This document shows positions 34,213 to 43,639 of a DNA stretch of 64,000 nucleotides, in pieces. The stretch is from contig NZ_JBIWEX010000004.1 of assembly GCF_044762745.1 (NCBI RefSeq), positions 124,001-188,000 of the forward strand. Direction: 5' to 3'. The stretch comes from Psychrobacillus sp044762745 (GTDB lineage: Bacteria > Bacillota > Bacilli > Bacillales_A > Planococcaceae). The translations under genes and the position numbers were made by a program. A model generated the notes under the pieces. It was given only the letters and a program-made list of their open reading frames with translations. It searched no databases and was not told where the DNA came from. Positions within the stretch are counted from its first letter, which is position 1, and each line of letters starts with the position of its first letter.

Positions 34213-35417
34213 GCTTTCACCTTCTCTGCTCCCTTGTTCACCATAGCGTGAACTTTCGTTGGAAGTCCCCAAAGTTCGATAAATCCGACTGCTGATGCAT
34301 GGTTAAATTCATCTTCCGCTGTATAAGTTGCAAGTTTTTCGTTGTATAAAGAGTTTGGAGATTTACGTCCTTCTACAATGGCATGACCTTTATATAATTT
34401 CACACGAACTGTACCATTTACATACACTTGTGTTTCTTTTAAGAATGCTTCTAGAGCGGTTCTTAGTGGAGAGAACCATAGTCCTTCATAAATTAGTTCT
34501 GTTAATTTTTTCTCAATTACTGGTTTAAAGTGAGCTAATTCTTTTACTAGTGTAATATCTTCTAATTCTCTATGTGCGAGTAATAATGTATGAGCACCTG
34601 GAATTTCATATACTTCACGTGATTTAATACCAACAAGACGGTTTTCTACGTGATCGATACGTCCAATCCCGTGTTTACCAGCTAAATCATTTAATCTTGA
34701 AATTAATTCGTATAAAGGATATTTTGCACCGTCGATTGCTACAGGCACCCCTTGAACAAATTCAACTTCGATAACGTCTGCAGTATCAGGTGCATCTTCT
34801 AATGCAACTGTTAGTTCATATGCATCTACTGGCGGTGCTTGCCATGGATCTTCTAAAATACCACATTCGTTTGAGCGTCCCCAAAGGTTTTTATCAATCG
34901 AGAACGGGCTATCTAAGTTAATCGGAATTGGGATATTTTTTTCTTTTGCATACGCAATTTCTTCTTCACGGCTCCAGCTCCATTCACGAACTGGGGCAAT
35001 TACTTCTAAATTGGGATTTAGAGCATTAATAGAAACTTCGAAACGAACTTGGTCATTTCCTTTACCCGTACAACCATGAGCTACTGCAGTTGCGCCAGTT
35101 TGTTCTGCAATTTCCACTAACTTTTTAGCAATCAATGGACGAGACAATGCAGAAACTAATGGGTATTTACCTTCATACCATGTATGAGCCTGTAAAGAAA
35201 TTAATGCATATTCATTCGCAAATTCTTCTCTTGCATCGATCATATAGCTTTCAATAGCCCCAACTTGTAGCGCCTTATTTTTCACGAATTCCAAATCCTT
35301 GCCTTCTCCAACGTCTAGGCACACCGCAACTACATCATATCCTTCATCTTTCAACCATGTTATTGCAACCGAAGTATCTAATCCACCTGAATATGCTAAA
35401 ACAACTTTTTTACTCAT
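34209..35417 (-). CDS. argG: Argininosuccinate synthase
   Basis: 402 aa. The P-loop AYSGGLDTSVAI, the citrulline/aspartate-binding segments AHGCTGKGNDQVRFE and SPFSIDKNLWGRSNECG are typical. It joins citrulline and aspartate using ATP. First gene of argGH. ATG follows GGAGGAATATAA. Arginine control is likely: an ARG-box-like site at 35430-35447 lies between a TATAAT box and the start. Confidence 0.96.
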   Translation of the reverse strand: MSKKVVLAYSGGLDTSVAITWLKDEGYDVVAVCLDVGEGKDLEFVKNKALQVGAIESYMIDAREEFANEYALISLQAHTWYEGKYPLVSALSRPLIAKKLVEIAEQTGATAVAHGCTGKGNDQVRFEVSINALNPNLEVIAPVREWSWSREEEIAYAKEKNIPIPINLDSPFSIDKNLWGRSNECGILEDPWQAPPVDAYELTVALEDAPDTADVIEVEFVQGVPVAIDGAKYPLYELISRLNDLAGKHGIGRIDHVENRLVGIKSREVYEIPGAHTLLLAHRELEDITLVKELAHFKPVIEKKLTELIYEGLWFSPLRTALEAFLKETQVYVNGTVRVKLYKGHAIVEGRKSPNSLYNEKLATYTAEDEFNHASAVGFIELWGLPTKVHAMVNKGAEKVKA

Positions 35418-35429
35418 TTATATTCCTCC

Positions 35430-35453
35430 GTTGTATGTTTATTCATTATTATA
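35430..35453 (-). promoter_or_regulatory. argG promoter -10 with ARG-box-like site
   Basis: Minus strand: TATAAT (35448-35453) is followed by AATGAATAAACATACAAC (35430-35447), which matches the Bacillus ARG box (CATGAATAAAAATKCAAK) in 14 of 18 positions. An ArgR/AhrC repressor bound here would overlap the transcription start. A second ARG-like stretch (ATGTATAAATACAAC) lies near 35483. Confidence 0.5.
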
Positions 35454-35590
35454 GTATTAATATACATAATGTAACATGCTTAATGTATAAATACAACCAG
35501 TAATTTATGATTATGAAGAATATTTTTATTAGACAGATTAATTGATTCCCGGAAATGAAACAAAGATAATGGAAGAAAGGAGTGTGTTCA

Positions 35591-36610
35591 ATGAGTCATT
35601 TATTTTCACCTATTACACTAAATGGACTAACATTAAAAAATCGAGTGGTGATGCCTCCTATGTGTCAATATTCGGTAGAAGCAAAAGACGGTACCCCAAC
35701 CGATTGGCATTTTGTCCACTACGTTTCTAGAGCAGTTGGTGGTGCCGGGCTTATTATCGTTGAAATGACCGATGTAGAACCGGATGGCAGAATAACCGAT
35801 TTCGATTTAGGATTATGGTCAGACGATCAAATTCCTGCGTACGAAAGAATCGTGAAAGAAGTACATAAACACAATGCTAAAATAGGCATACAAATTGCAC
35901 ATGCTGGTAGAAAAGCAACCGATGCTAACCCACCTGTTAGTGCTTCTGACATTCCGGTCGCGGAAAATTGGAAAGTGCCAAGAGCGCTTTCCACTGTAGA
36001 AGTAAATGAAATGGTCGAAAAATACAAAGAAGCTGTCAAACGGGCTGTTGCAGCTGGGTTCGATACAATCGAACTTCACGGAGCACATGGCTATTTAATC
36101 CATCAATTCCATTCACCAATAATTAACAATCGAACCGATGAATATGGAAAAGACTTATCCAAATTTGGCGTAGAAGTTATCGAAGCAGTACGAAGTGTGA
36201 TGCCGGAGGAAATGCCGCTTCTTTTCCGAATTTCAGCGATTGAATATATGGATGGCGGTTATGATTTAGCGCATTCATTAGAAATAGCAAAAAAATATAA
36301 AGAAGCGGGTGTCGACGTTTTCCATGTTTCGAGCGGAGGCGAAGGACCTTCCGGGAAGATAAAGCCTGCAAATACGCCTGGATATCAGGTTTCATTTGCG
36401 CGTGCATATAAAGAAGCATTAAATGTACCTGTAATTGCTGTTGGAATTTTAGAAGATGCTGCTTTGGCAGAGCAAACGATTGCAAATGGAGATGCAGAGC
36501 TTGTTGCGGTTGGTCGGGGAATGCTAAAGGATCCTTACTGGGCACTACATGCAGAAGAATCCATTACAGGGAATGTAGTACCACCCGTACCGTATAAAAG
36601 AGGATTTTAG
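35591..36610 (+). CDS. namA: NADPH dehydrogenase NamA (old yellow enzyme)
   Basis: 339 aa, the length of Bacillus YqjM (338). LFSPITLNGLTLKNRVVM, Cys25 in MPPMCQYS (the redox-tuning Cys of YqjM), the substrate-binding HGAHGYLIHQF and the C-terminal FMN site VAVGRGMLKDPYW are present. It reduces electrophilic alkenes and nitro compounds with NADPH. The ATG follows GGAGTGTGTTCA; a GTG 3 codons earlier lies inside the ribosome site. Monocistronic, with a terminator 41 nt downstream. Confidence 0.93.
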   Translation: MSHLFSPITLNGLTLKNRVVMPPMCQYSVEAKDGTPTDWHFVHYVSRAVGGAGLIIVEMTDVEPDGRITDFDLGLWSDDQIPAYERIVKEVHKHNAKIGIQIAHAGRKATDANPPVSASDIPVAENWKVPRALSTVEVNEMVEKYKEAVKRAVAAGFDTIELHGAHGYLIHQFHSPIINNRTDEYGKDLSKFGVEVIEAVRSVMPEEMPLLFRISAIEYMDGGYDLAHSLEIAKKYKEAGVDVFHVSSGGEGPSGKIKPANTPGYQVSFARAYKEALNVPVIAVGILEDAALAEQTIANGDAELVAVGRGMLKDPYWALHAEESITGNVVPPVPYKRGF

Positions 36611-36650
36611 TAATATTTATAAGTTTACAAAGGTTCAAAATGCTAAAAGA

Positions 36651-36694
36651 AATAATCCACCCAAGGCGTTAAGCGGATGGGTGGATTATTTTTG
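36651..36694 (+). terminator. Terminator after namA
   Basis: 12-bp perfect stem (36651-36662 and 36679-36690), 16-nt loop, then TTTT on the plus strand. The minus strand has TTTCTTTT after the stem, so it may also serve the hydroxyacid dehydrogenase gene. Confidence 0.88.
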
Positions 36695-36767
36695 TGTCAG
36701 CAGAATAATATTACTACTAGTAATATTGTATATTTGGATAAATTGGATAATACGGAAGGTGGTATAG

Positions 36768-36842
36768 ATGAAAAATACCAAAATTGACATTCGAATAGAA
36801 CTTGGACGATCTCCTTCTAAAGTTGGACAATCTTCTATATAA
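36768..36842 (+). CDS. Small ORF running into the 21-bp repeat array
   Basis: 24 codons from ATG (GGAAGGTGGTATAG upstream) to TAA. The last 15 codons lie in the repeat array and read out its seven-residue unit (KVGQSSI type). The frame stays open beyond the stop for the rest of the array. It may be a remnant of a longer repeat protein, or chance. Confidence 0.3.
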   Translation: MKNTKIDIRIELGRSPSKVGQSSI

Positions 36843-36925
36843 CCTGGACAATGCCCTCAAATAGTTGGACAATCTTCTCCTAAAGTTGGTCGATCTTCTA
36901 TAAAAGTTGGACAATTCCCTCAGAT
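36800..36925 (+). repeat. Six tandem 21-bp repeats, AGTTGGACAATC type
   Basis: Units at 36800-36820, 36821-36841, 36842-36862, 36863-36883, 36884-36904 and 36905-36925, all exactly 21 bp, with a core AGTTGGACAATCTTC. The units differ at several positions but never in length, so both strands keep seven-codon periods: KVGQSS(I/P) on plus and SNFRRRS-like on minus. It lies between namA and the 2-hydroxyacid dehydrogenase. It resembles the array at 32709-32780 in period and AGTTG core, in the opposite orientation. Confidence 0.9.
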
Positions 36926-36963
36926 AGATTTATCTGCGAAGCGGCATATTTTTTACTAATTCT

Positions 36964-37962
36964 TTATGTTCCTTGTATCTTATGAAGTGCATCCAAGTTT
37001 GCAATAACGGATAGCTCTTCCCCTTCGATTGCTTTTAGTAAATTCTCAGCTATCACGACTGATGTCTTTTTTGCAGCTTCGATACTGATGCCACCAATAT
37101 GCGGCGTCATTGTAATTTCATCTATTTGAAAAAACGGATGGTTTTCCGTTGGCGGTTCAACTGTAAATACGTCTATTCCGGCCCTTGAGAATGTTTTGTT
37201 TTTTAATGAGGAAACTAAATCCTTCTCATTTATAATACCGCCACGTGCCGTATTTATAATAACTGCCGATGGTTTCATGATGTTAAATAATTTTTTATCA
37301 ATCAATTCTTTCGTTTCCTCTGTTAGCGGGATATGAAGACTGATTGCATCACTCTTCCTAAATACCTTCTCTATGGAAGTTGTCAGTTCAACTCCTAATG
37401 AATTTGCTATTTCTTGTCTATCAGCTGAAATCGTTCGAACATATGCAAGAACATTCATCTCAAAGCCATTCTTTAATATTTTTGCCACTTTTTGAGCAAT
37501 GGATCCGAATCCTACAAGTCCAAGCGTTTTACCTTTTAATTCTGTCGTATATCTGCCATCCCTAAAAGAATAGTTTCCTTTTTTCATTTCTAAATGGAAC
37601 CTACTAATATCTTTCATAACAGCTAGTAGTAAAGCTACGGCATGTTCAGCTGTAGCTTCACTATTCATTTTCGGTGCATGCAAAACTTTAATTCCTTTTT
37701 TTGTTGCATAGTCTACGTCTATATTATCTAGTCCAATACCTGCTCCTGAAATGGCTTTTACATGTTCACATTGATCTAATATGGCAGGAGTGATTTTCGC
37801 AGGCGCTCTCAAAATAATTCCGTCCACAACATTCTGCTGCAAATAGGAAATAATCTCCTGCTCATTAAACACATGAAATACTTTTACATCAGCAAATTCT
37901 TTCAACTTTTCTTCACCGATAGGATGATACATCGGCAGTATTTGAACGATATGTAAAGACAT
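36964..37962 (-). CDS. D-isomer-specific 2-hydroxyacid dehydrogenase
   Basis: 332 aa, related to phosphoglycerate dehydrogenase. The NAD fold has GLVGFGSIAQKVAKIL, catalytic Arg is in INTARGGIINE, and the catalytic His is in MTPHIGGIS. It reduces or oxidises 2-oxo/2-hydroxy acids. ATG follows AAAGGGGAGCTGA, 49 nt after the thiolase stop on the same strand, so it may be the last gene of the short-chain acyl-CoA operon. Substrate unknown. Confidence 0.85.
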   Translation of the reverse strand: MSLHIVQILPMYHPIGEEKLKEFADVKVFHVFNEQEIISYLQQNVVDGIILRAPAKITPAILDQCEHVKAISGAGIGLDNIDVDYATKKGIKVLHAPKMNSEATAEHAVALLLAVMKDISRFHLEMKKGNYSFRDGRYTTELKGKTLGLVGFGSIAQKVAKILKNGFEMNVLAYVRTISADRQEIANSLGVELTTSIEKVFRKSDAISLHIPLTEETKELIDKKLFNIMKPSAVIINTARGGIINEKDLVSSLKNKTFSRAGIDVFTVEPPTENHPFFQIDEITMTPHIGGISIEAAKKTSVVIAENLLKAIEGEELSVIANLDALHKIQGT

Positions 37963-38011
37963 TCAGCTCCCCTTTCTTCAGATACATTTTCACTTCGTGA
38001 ATACTAATCAA

Positions 38012-39199
38012 TTATTGTAAGTTTTCCACGATAGTTGTAATTCCTTGACCTCCTCCGATACAAAGCGTAACAAGTCCATATTTCGAACCTCTACGACCCA
38101 TTTCATGGAGCAATTTCGTCATGAGTATTGCACCTGTAGCACCAATCGGATGACCAAGTGCAATTGCTCCGCCATTGACATTTACTTTATCCATGTCCAT
38201 GCCAGCCCCTTTAATAACGGATAAAGCTTGGGCAGCAAATGCTTCGTTTAACTCAATTAAATCAATGTCATCGATTGTTAGACCGCATTGCTCCAATGCT
38301 TTCTGTGTCGAAGTGACTGGTCCGATCCCCATAATTTCAGGGGATACAGCACTGACTGCTTGTGCAATAATTTTTGCTTTTGGTTGCAATCCATATTCAT
38401 TCATTTTGTCTTCTGACATCATGAGAACGACGGATGCACCATCATTTCTTCCACTTGAATTCCCTGCTGTGACAGTCCCACCGTCTTTAAAGACAGCGCG
38501 AAGCTTTGCCATTTGTTCTTCCGTAGACTTTCTTGGATGTTCGTCTACTTCAAATAGCACGCTATTTTTTCTTCCTTTGGTTTCAAAAGGGACGATTTCA
38601 TCTTTAAATCTACCTTCTTTAATGGCAGTTTCAGCAAGAAGTTGACTTCTCATGGCGAATTTATCTTGTTCTTCTCGTGAAATATTGTATGCTTCTGCTA
38701 GATTTTCAGCGGTGTAGCCCATTGTCAATTCCCCGTACTTTTCAGCGGGCTGTGAGCGTGGTTGACTTTCTGTATTCGGGTCTAGCAGTAATCCATTCCC
38801 CGCTCCAAGACCATATCTCCCGTTTCGAATATAATATGGTGCCGTACTCATACTTTCAGCACCTCCAGCAATGACAACATCGGATAATCCTAAACGGATT
38901 TGTTGGTCTGCATTATTAATCGCCTGCAAGCCGGAACCACATTGTCGATGTACGGTATAACCTGGGACCGTTACTGGTAATTCTGCCCTTAGTGCTGCTA
39001 GTCGCGCTAAGTTTGACGTATCTGCACTTTGTTTTGCTTGACCCAAAATAACTTCATCTACTTCGATTTCTTTATTTGTCCTTACCAACAATTCCTTAAT
39101 GACCTTTTCCGCCAAATGGTCAACTGGTATGTCTTTTAACGAACCACCCATTCTACCAATAGCTGTTCTTACCGATTCTATAATATAAGCATTCCGCAT
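38012..39199 (-). CDS. Acetyl-CoA C-acetyltransferase (thiolase)
   Basis: 395 aa. The acyl-accepting Cys87 is in VHRQCGSGLQAI; His in ALGHPIGATGA and the second Cys in LCIGGGQG complete the active site. It cleaves acetoacetyl-CoA to two acetyl-CoA, or longer 3-ketoacyl-CoA. It follows the acyl-CoA dehydrogenase gene by 4 nt. GGGGG lies 10 nt before the ATG. It is the last step of the degradative operon. Confidence 0.92.
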   Translation of the reverse strand: MRNAYIIESVRTAIGRMGGSLKDIPVDHLAEKVIKELLVRTNKEIEVDEVILGQAKQSADTSNLARLAALRAELPVTVPGYTVHRQCGSGLQAINNADQQIRLGLSDVVIAGGAESMSTAPYYIRNGRYGLGAGNGLLLDPNTESQPRSQPAEKYGELTMGYTAENLAEAYNISREEQDKFAMRSQLLAETAIKEGRFKDEIVPFETKGRKNSVLFEVDEHPRKSTEEQMAKLRAVFKDGGTVTAGNSSGRNDGASVVLMMSEDKMNEYGLQPKAKIIAQAVSAVSPEIMGIGPVTSTQKALEQCGLTIDDIDLIELNEAFAAQALSVIKGAGMDMDKVNVNGGAIALGHPIGATGAILMTKLLHEMGRRGSKYGLVTLCIGGGQGITTIVENLQ

Positions 39200-39203
39200 T
39201 TCT

Positions 39204-40364
39204 TCACAGCCCCCTATTTACATAATCACGTTTTAGTTCACTTGCAATAATGTTTCTTTGAATCTCAGAAGTACCTTCATAGACTTTTGTAATTCGTGCA
39301 TCGCGGTAATATCTTTCTATTGGATAATCTTTCATATATCCAATTCCTCCGTGGATTTGTAAGGCGATATCCGCCACTTTGTTATACACTTCAGAAGCAA
39401 AAAGTTTTGCAATTGCCGCTTCTTTTACGACGCGCATTTTCTGATCTGTCATCCATGCAACGCGATATGTCACCCCGCGAAGTACTTCAATTTGCATACT
39501 GATTTCAGCAAGCATATGTTGAACGGCTTGAATGTCTACAATTTTTTGACCAAATTGTTCCCGTTCATGCGCATATTCAAGTGAGTGTTCAAGCAATCTG
39601 ATACATGATCCCAAATTTCTTGCGGCTAAACCTGCGCGACCATTCGCAAGTATTTTGAGTGCATTAACGTATCCGGACCCTTCTACACCTAAGACATTTT
39701 CCGCTGGGACTTCCATATTATCAAAGAATAGTTCCGCAGAATGAGAACCTCTTAATCCCATTTTCTGTTCTACAGCTCCTAAGATAAATCCAGGTGTATC
39801 TTTTTCCACAATAAAAGAAGTGATTCCTTTTGCACCTTTTGAACTGTCCGTTACAGCCATGACAGTAAAGATATGTCCATCTACGGCGTTTGTTATGTAA
39901 TGCTTGGAACCGTTTATGACATATTTATCTCCTTTTTTAACTGCAGTCGTTTTAATATTGGAAGCATTGGATCCTGCACTTGGTTCCGTTAATGCAAAAG
40001 CACCGATCCATTCACCTGAAGCCAACTTCGGTAAAAACTTTTGTTTTTGCGCTTCTGTTCCAAGTTCTACGATACCAACAGTCCCAATCCCTGTATGGGC
40101 GCCAATTAGAGTTGTGAAACCATTATGTGTTTTTCCAAGTTCTTCATAAATGGCACATTTACCAACCATATCTAGTCCAAGTCCACCATATTCTTCAGGG
40201 ATTCCAAGACTGAATAGACCCATCTCTTTAGACATCTCTACAATTTTTGTTGGAATATTGTCTTCTTCTTCAATAATCTTTGCCACAGGTTCTACTTCTT
40301 CTCGTACAAACTTTCTTACGGTTTCTCTTAAAAAATTGATATCCTCCGTGAAAGTGAAATCCAT
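39204..40364 (-). CDS. Short/medium-chain acyl-CoA dehydrogenase
   Basis: 386 aa. The FAD loop GAFALTEPSAGSNASNI, Glu363 in VYEGTSEIQRN, and the C-terminal DYVNRGL are those of butyryl/short-chain acyl-CoA dehydrogenases. It forms the 2-enoyl-CoA that the following hydratase would use. It lies 14 nt downstream of the hydratase gene and 4 nt upstream of the thiolase gene. Confidence 0.92.
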   Translation of the reverse strand: MDFTFTEDINFLRETVRKFVREEVEPVAKIIEEEDNIPTKIVEMSKEMGLFSLGIPEEYGGLGLDMVGKCAIYEELGKTHNGFTTLIGAHTGIGTVGIVELGTEAQKQKFLPKLASGEWIGAFALTEPSAGSNASNIKTTAVKKGDKYVINGSKHYITNAVDGHIFTVMAVTDSSKGAKGITSFIVEKDTPGFILGAVEQKMGLRGSHSAELFFDNMEVPAENVLGVEGSGYVNALKILANGRAGLAARNLGSCIRLLEHSLEYAHEREQFGQKIVDIQAVQHMLAEISMQIEVLRGVTYRVAWMTDQKMRVVKEAAIAKLFASEVYNKVADIALQIHGGIGYMKDYPIERYYRDARITKVYEGTSEIQRNIIASELKRDYVNRGL

Positions 40365-40378
40365 CGTAATCTCCCCCT

Positions 40379-41159
40379 TTATCGATTGATAAAATTTGCG
40401 TTTCTTTTTTCTAAAAATGCTAACGTACCTTCTTTTTTATCTTCTGTACTAAACACAACTGCTTGGGATAATTTCTCAATCCACATAGCTGTTCCAGAAT
40501 CAACATCATATCCTTTATGGATAGCTAGTTTTACAAGTTGTATGGCAACAGGTCCTTTTTTCATAACATCAGCAGCTACTTTTTTCACTGTTTCCTCCAG
40601 TCCTTCTTCATCCGTGAGGTAGGTGATTAAACCAATTCGCTCTGCTTGTTCTCCGTCTATCATTTTTCCGGTTAAGATCATATCAAGTGCTCTACCCTTA
40701 CCGACAATTCTAGAGAGTCTCTGTGTACCACCTGCTCCGGGAATAATTCCTAAATTTAGTTCCGGGAGTCCAAACTTTGCTTTTTTAGTCGCTATACGAA
40801 TATCGCAAGCTAACGCCAATTCGCATCCTCCTCCGAGGGCATACCCTGTTACAGCTGCAATTGTCACTTTCGAACAACTTTCAATTTTCGAGTACAACCC
40901 TTGCATTCCAGGAATAAGTGCTTCTAGCGCTTCTCGATCATGTAGTTGCTGAATGTCCGCTCCTGCAGCAAATGATTTACCGCCTGCTCCTTGTATGACA
41001 ATTACTCGGACTTCATTGTCCGATTCAGCATCAGAAAATGCGGTATCGATTTCCACTAATGTTTTGGCAGTCTAGCGCATTTCTCGTTTCCGGACGGTTA
41101 AGCGTGAGCCACATAATTCCCTTCTCTTTTTCCACAAGGAGATTGCTGAAATTCCCCAT
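40379..41159 (-). pseudogene. Enoyl-CoA hydratase, frameshifted near 41072
   Basis: The complete gene would give 259 aa. ATG 41159 (AAGGGGGAAATAGG upstream) opens a frame reading MWLTLNRPETRNAL; one extra base near 41072 (a G between CTA and ACT on the coding strand) breaks it. The next frame continues TAKTLVEIDTAFSDAE and then a perfect crotonase: GGKSFAAGADI, GGGCELALACDI and LPELNLGIIPGAGGTQRL with both catalytic Glu. The downstream part could start from GTG 41056 but would lack the N-terminal strand. All neighbours are intact, so a sequencing error or a recent mutation is likely. Confidence 0.85.
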
Positions 41160-41171
41160 CCTATTTCCCCC

Positions 41172-42017
41172 TTACGTATAATCATAAAAGCCTTTCCCGC
41201 ATTTTTTACCGAGACGCCCCGCTTTAACATATTTAACAAGTAGTGGGCAAGGACGGTATTTCTCACCCAAAGTTGCATATAGATATTCCATATTACGTAA
41301 TCTCGTATCTAATCCTACTAAATCCGCAAGTTCTAGCGGTCCCATCGGGTGATTAAGACCTAATTTCATCGCCTTGTCGATGTCTTCGGCAGATGCGACT
41401 CCTTCCATAAGCATATTCATCGCCTCGTTGCCAATTAAACAGTTCATCCTAGAAGTGACGAAACCAGGAAACTCATTCACTTCGACTGCTTCTTTTTTCA
41501 TTGATTCGGAAATGCCTTTTACAAATTCGACTGTTTCATCGGAAGTTTCAAGCCCTTTTACTACTTCAATCAGCTTCATTTTATGGACTGGATTAAAGAA
41601 ATGCATAGCGATAACTTTGTCTGGACGAGATGTTTGGGCACCGATTTCAGTAGGGCTCATCGTAGAAGTATTTGTCGCTAATACCGCTTCCGGCTTACAA
41701 ATACGATCAAGCTTCTGGAACACTTCTATTTTTAAGTCTATTTTTTCAAGCACTGCTTCAATAACCAAATCAGCGTCCTGTGCTGCAACTTCTAGTTGGT
41801 ACTCATAGATCAAATTCTCTTTTGCCTGTTTATATTTCGCTTCGTTTAAAAAACCTCCACGAAAACTTGAATCTAGCAAATCATCAATTTCCTTTTTTGA
41901 TTTTGCTAGAATCTTCTCGTTCAAATCATTCAAATACACCTTAAATCCAGATACTGCACTTGTATAGGCAATCCCTTTTCCCATAACACCAGACCCGACA
42001 ACTGTAATTTGCTTCAT
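41172..42017 (-). CDS. 3-hydroxybutyryl-CoA dehydrogenase
   Basis: 281 aa. NAD-binding GSGVMGKGIA, NTSTMSPTEIG, the catalytic His in MHFFNPVHKM and the C-terminal domain with LNHPMGPLELADLVGLD are diagnostic. It oxidises 3-hydroxybutyryl-CoA to acetoacetyl-CoA. ATG follows GGAGGAGATTAGCCC. It lies 12 nt before the enoyl-CoA hydratase gene and 34 nt after the CoA-transferase gene. Confidence 0.93.
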   Translation of the reverse strand: MKQITVVGSGVMGKGIAYTSAVSGFKVYLNDLNEKILAKSKKEIDDLLDSSFRGGFLNEAKYKQAKENLIYEYQLEVAAQDADLVIEAVLEKIDLKIEVFQKLDRICKPEAVLATNTSTMSPTEIGAQTSRPDKVIAMHFFNPVHKMKLIEVVKGLETSDETVEFVKGISESMKKEAVEVNEFPGFVTSRMNCLIGNEAMNMLMEGVASAEDIDKAMKLGLNHPMGPLELADLVGLDTRLRNMEYLYATLGEKYRPCPLLVKYVKAGRLGKKCGKGFYDYT

Positions 42018-42051
42018 GGGCTAATCTCCTCCGTTCAAATTTACGTCTAAA

Positions 42052-42705
42052 CTAACGTAAATCACTGTTTTCTGATTCATAGATAAACTCCGCTTCCGTT
42101 ATTTCCTTAAGCTGAGATATGGTCATATCCGACAAATTCTCAACCAGTTTCATGTTATTTTCTTCAAACTTAAATACCGCATGTTCCGTTACTACAAGAT
42201 CCGCTTTTCGGATCCCACTTGTCGGAAAAGTAAGTGCTTTCACAAGTTTTGCTTCACCCGTTATAGAGGAATGTGCAGTTGCAACAATGATTTTCTTTGC
42301 ACCAGCGACTAAATCCATTGCACCACCGACTCCTAGTATCGTTTGTCCAGGAACTGCCCAATTGGCAATTTCTCCTGTTTGATCCACTTGTAAAGCACCT
42401 AGAACAGCAACATCTATATGACCTCCACGTATCATCGCAAAAGAACTTGCACTATCAAATAAGGAAGCGCCTATCTCCATTGTAATAGGAGCCTTACTTG
42501 CACTTATTAAATCCATATTTATTTCTTCAGGAGGTGGTGTTGCCCCCATACCAAGCAAACCATTCTCTGACTGTAAAACAAGGTATTTCTCTTCCAAATA
42601 ATCTGGAATAAGTGTTGGAATACCAACACCCAGATTTACAACTTGCCCTTCTTTAAGCTCCTGAACTATACGTTTTGCAATTTTCACTCGTTCAGACTGT
42701 TTCAA
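42052..42705 (-). CDS. 3-oxoacid/short-chain acid CoA-transferase, subunit B
   Basis: 217 aa from TTG 42705. The family I CoA-transferase motif with catalytic Glu is in LQSENGLLGMG, and NLGVGIPTLIPDYL marks the N-terminus. TTG has GGTGGGG 6 nt upstream; a GTG four codons earlier is inside that site. It overlaps the subunit A gene by 14 nt. It activates acetoacetate or a short fatty acid by CoA transfer from succinyl-CoA or acetyl-CoA. Confidence 0.87.
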   Translation of the reverse strand: MKQSERVKIAKRIVQELKEGQVVNLGVGIPTLIPDYLEEKYLVLQSENGLLGMGATPPPEEINMDLISASKAPITMEIGASLFDSASSFAMIRGGHIDVAVLGALQVDQTGEIANWAVPGQTILGVGGAMDLVAGAKKIIVATAHSSITGEAKLVKALTFPTSGIRKADLVVTEHAVFKFEENNMKLVENLSDMTISQLKEITEAEFIYESENSDLR

Positions 42706-43378
42706 CGAAAACCCCACCTTTTTTTACATATTTACTCATCACAATATAATCCACGTAAACATGAGGTGTAACAATCTCCGTTGGTAACAGTGTACCGGTC
42801 TCTACAATTTCATCTACTTCTGCAATAACGATCTTACTAGCAGTAGCCATAACCGGATTAAAATTCCTTCCCGTATGGTCATAAACTAAATTGCCTAAAC
42901 GATCTGCTTTATATGCTTTAATTAATGAAACGTCCCCTTTAATCGCCTTTTCTAAAATATATCTTTCCCCATCGATTACTTTTTCTTCTTTTCCTTCCGC
43001 TAATTTAGTACCGACAGCTGTTTTCGTATAAAAACCACCGATTCCTGCCCCTCCACACCTAACAGCCTCCGCCAAAGTACCTTGTGGAATAAGCTCTATT
43101 TCCAACTTCCCTTCGGACCATGCTTTAACGGCATCCCGATTGGTTGTAAAGTAAGAGCCGATTGCCTTTTTCAATATGTTTTTGTTCAAAAGTTTTCCTA
43201 ATCCTTTACCTACTTCACCCAAGTTATTGCTTACAATAGTTAACTCTTTTTTAGAAGAGGAGGCTAATCCATCAATCAGTGTCAAAGGAGTGCCTGACAT
43301 ACCGAATCCACCAACCAATAACTTATCTCCATCCATGATAAAATCTAGAAACTCGTTATCTCTTAATAGTTTCACCAA
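42692..43378 (-). CDS. 3-oxoacid/short-chain acid CoA-transferase, subunit A
   Basis: 228 aa. The N-terminal segment KLLVGGFGMSGTPLTLIDGL and the DRLGNLVYDHTGRNFNP segment are typical of subunit A of acetoacetyl/acetate CoA-transferases. Starts at TTG 43378 or GTG 43375, with AAGGAG upstream. It is the first gene of the operon, divergent from the CdaR-type regulator. Partner of the next gene. Confidence 0.88.
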   Translation of the reverse strand: MVKLLRDNEFLDFIMDGDKLLVGGFGMSGTPLTLIDGLASSSKKELTIVSNNLGEVGKGLGKLLNKNILKKAIGSYFTTNRDAVKAWSEGKLEIELIPQGTLAEAVRCGGAGIGGFYTKTAVGTKLAEGKEEKVIDGERYILEKAIKGDVSLIKAYKADRLGNLVYDHTGRNFNPVMATASKIVIAEVDEIVETGTLLPTEIVTPHVYVDYIVMSKYVKKGGVFVETV

Positions 43379-43639
43379 CTATATTCTCCTTCCTTACAAA
43401 CCGCTATTTCCATCTATATGCAATTGAATAACACTTATTCATATTACTTTTCTCCCTATCATTAATAATCATATGTCTTGTACAACCTTTTTATTTATCA
43501 GACCACATTTCCAATTTCTATTTACATAGCAATTTTTTCATTGAGAATAGCCATTGTGCATACTATTCTGATAGAGTAAATAACAAACACTCTTTCAAGG
43601 TTTAAAACAATTTGAAAATAACAGAAAGGACATCACTCG
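43379..43639. other. Divergent promoter region of the CoA-transferase operon and its regulator
   Basis: 261 nt without a gene. It must hold both promoters. I find no perfect operator dyad, no sigma-54 site and no good catabolite repression site. Confidence 0.4.

Noticed and set aside
36717..36914. 65-codon minus-strand ORF rich in Arg, Asn and Ser across the repeat array
   Set aside because: It is a reading of the 21-bp repeat; there is no ribosome binding site and no match to a known protein.
32709..36925. The two repeat arrays as a CRISPR
   Set aside because: The units are directly adjacent 21-mers without spacers, and no cas gene is present.
41072..41278. 68-codon minus-strand ORF overlapping the start of the hydratase and the end of the 3-hydroxybutyryl-CoA dehydrogenase
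   Set aside because: It is a shadow frame of two real genes with no ribosome site.
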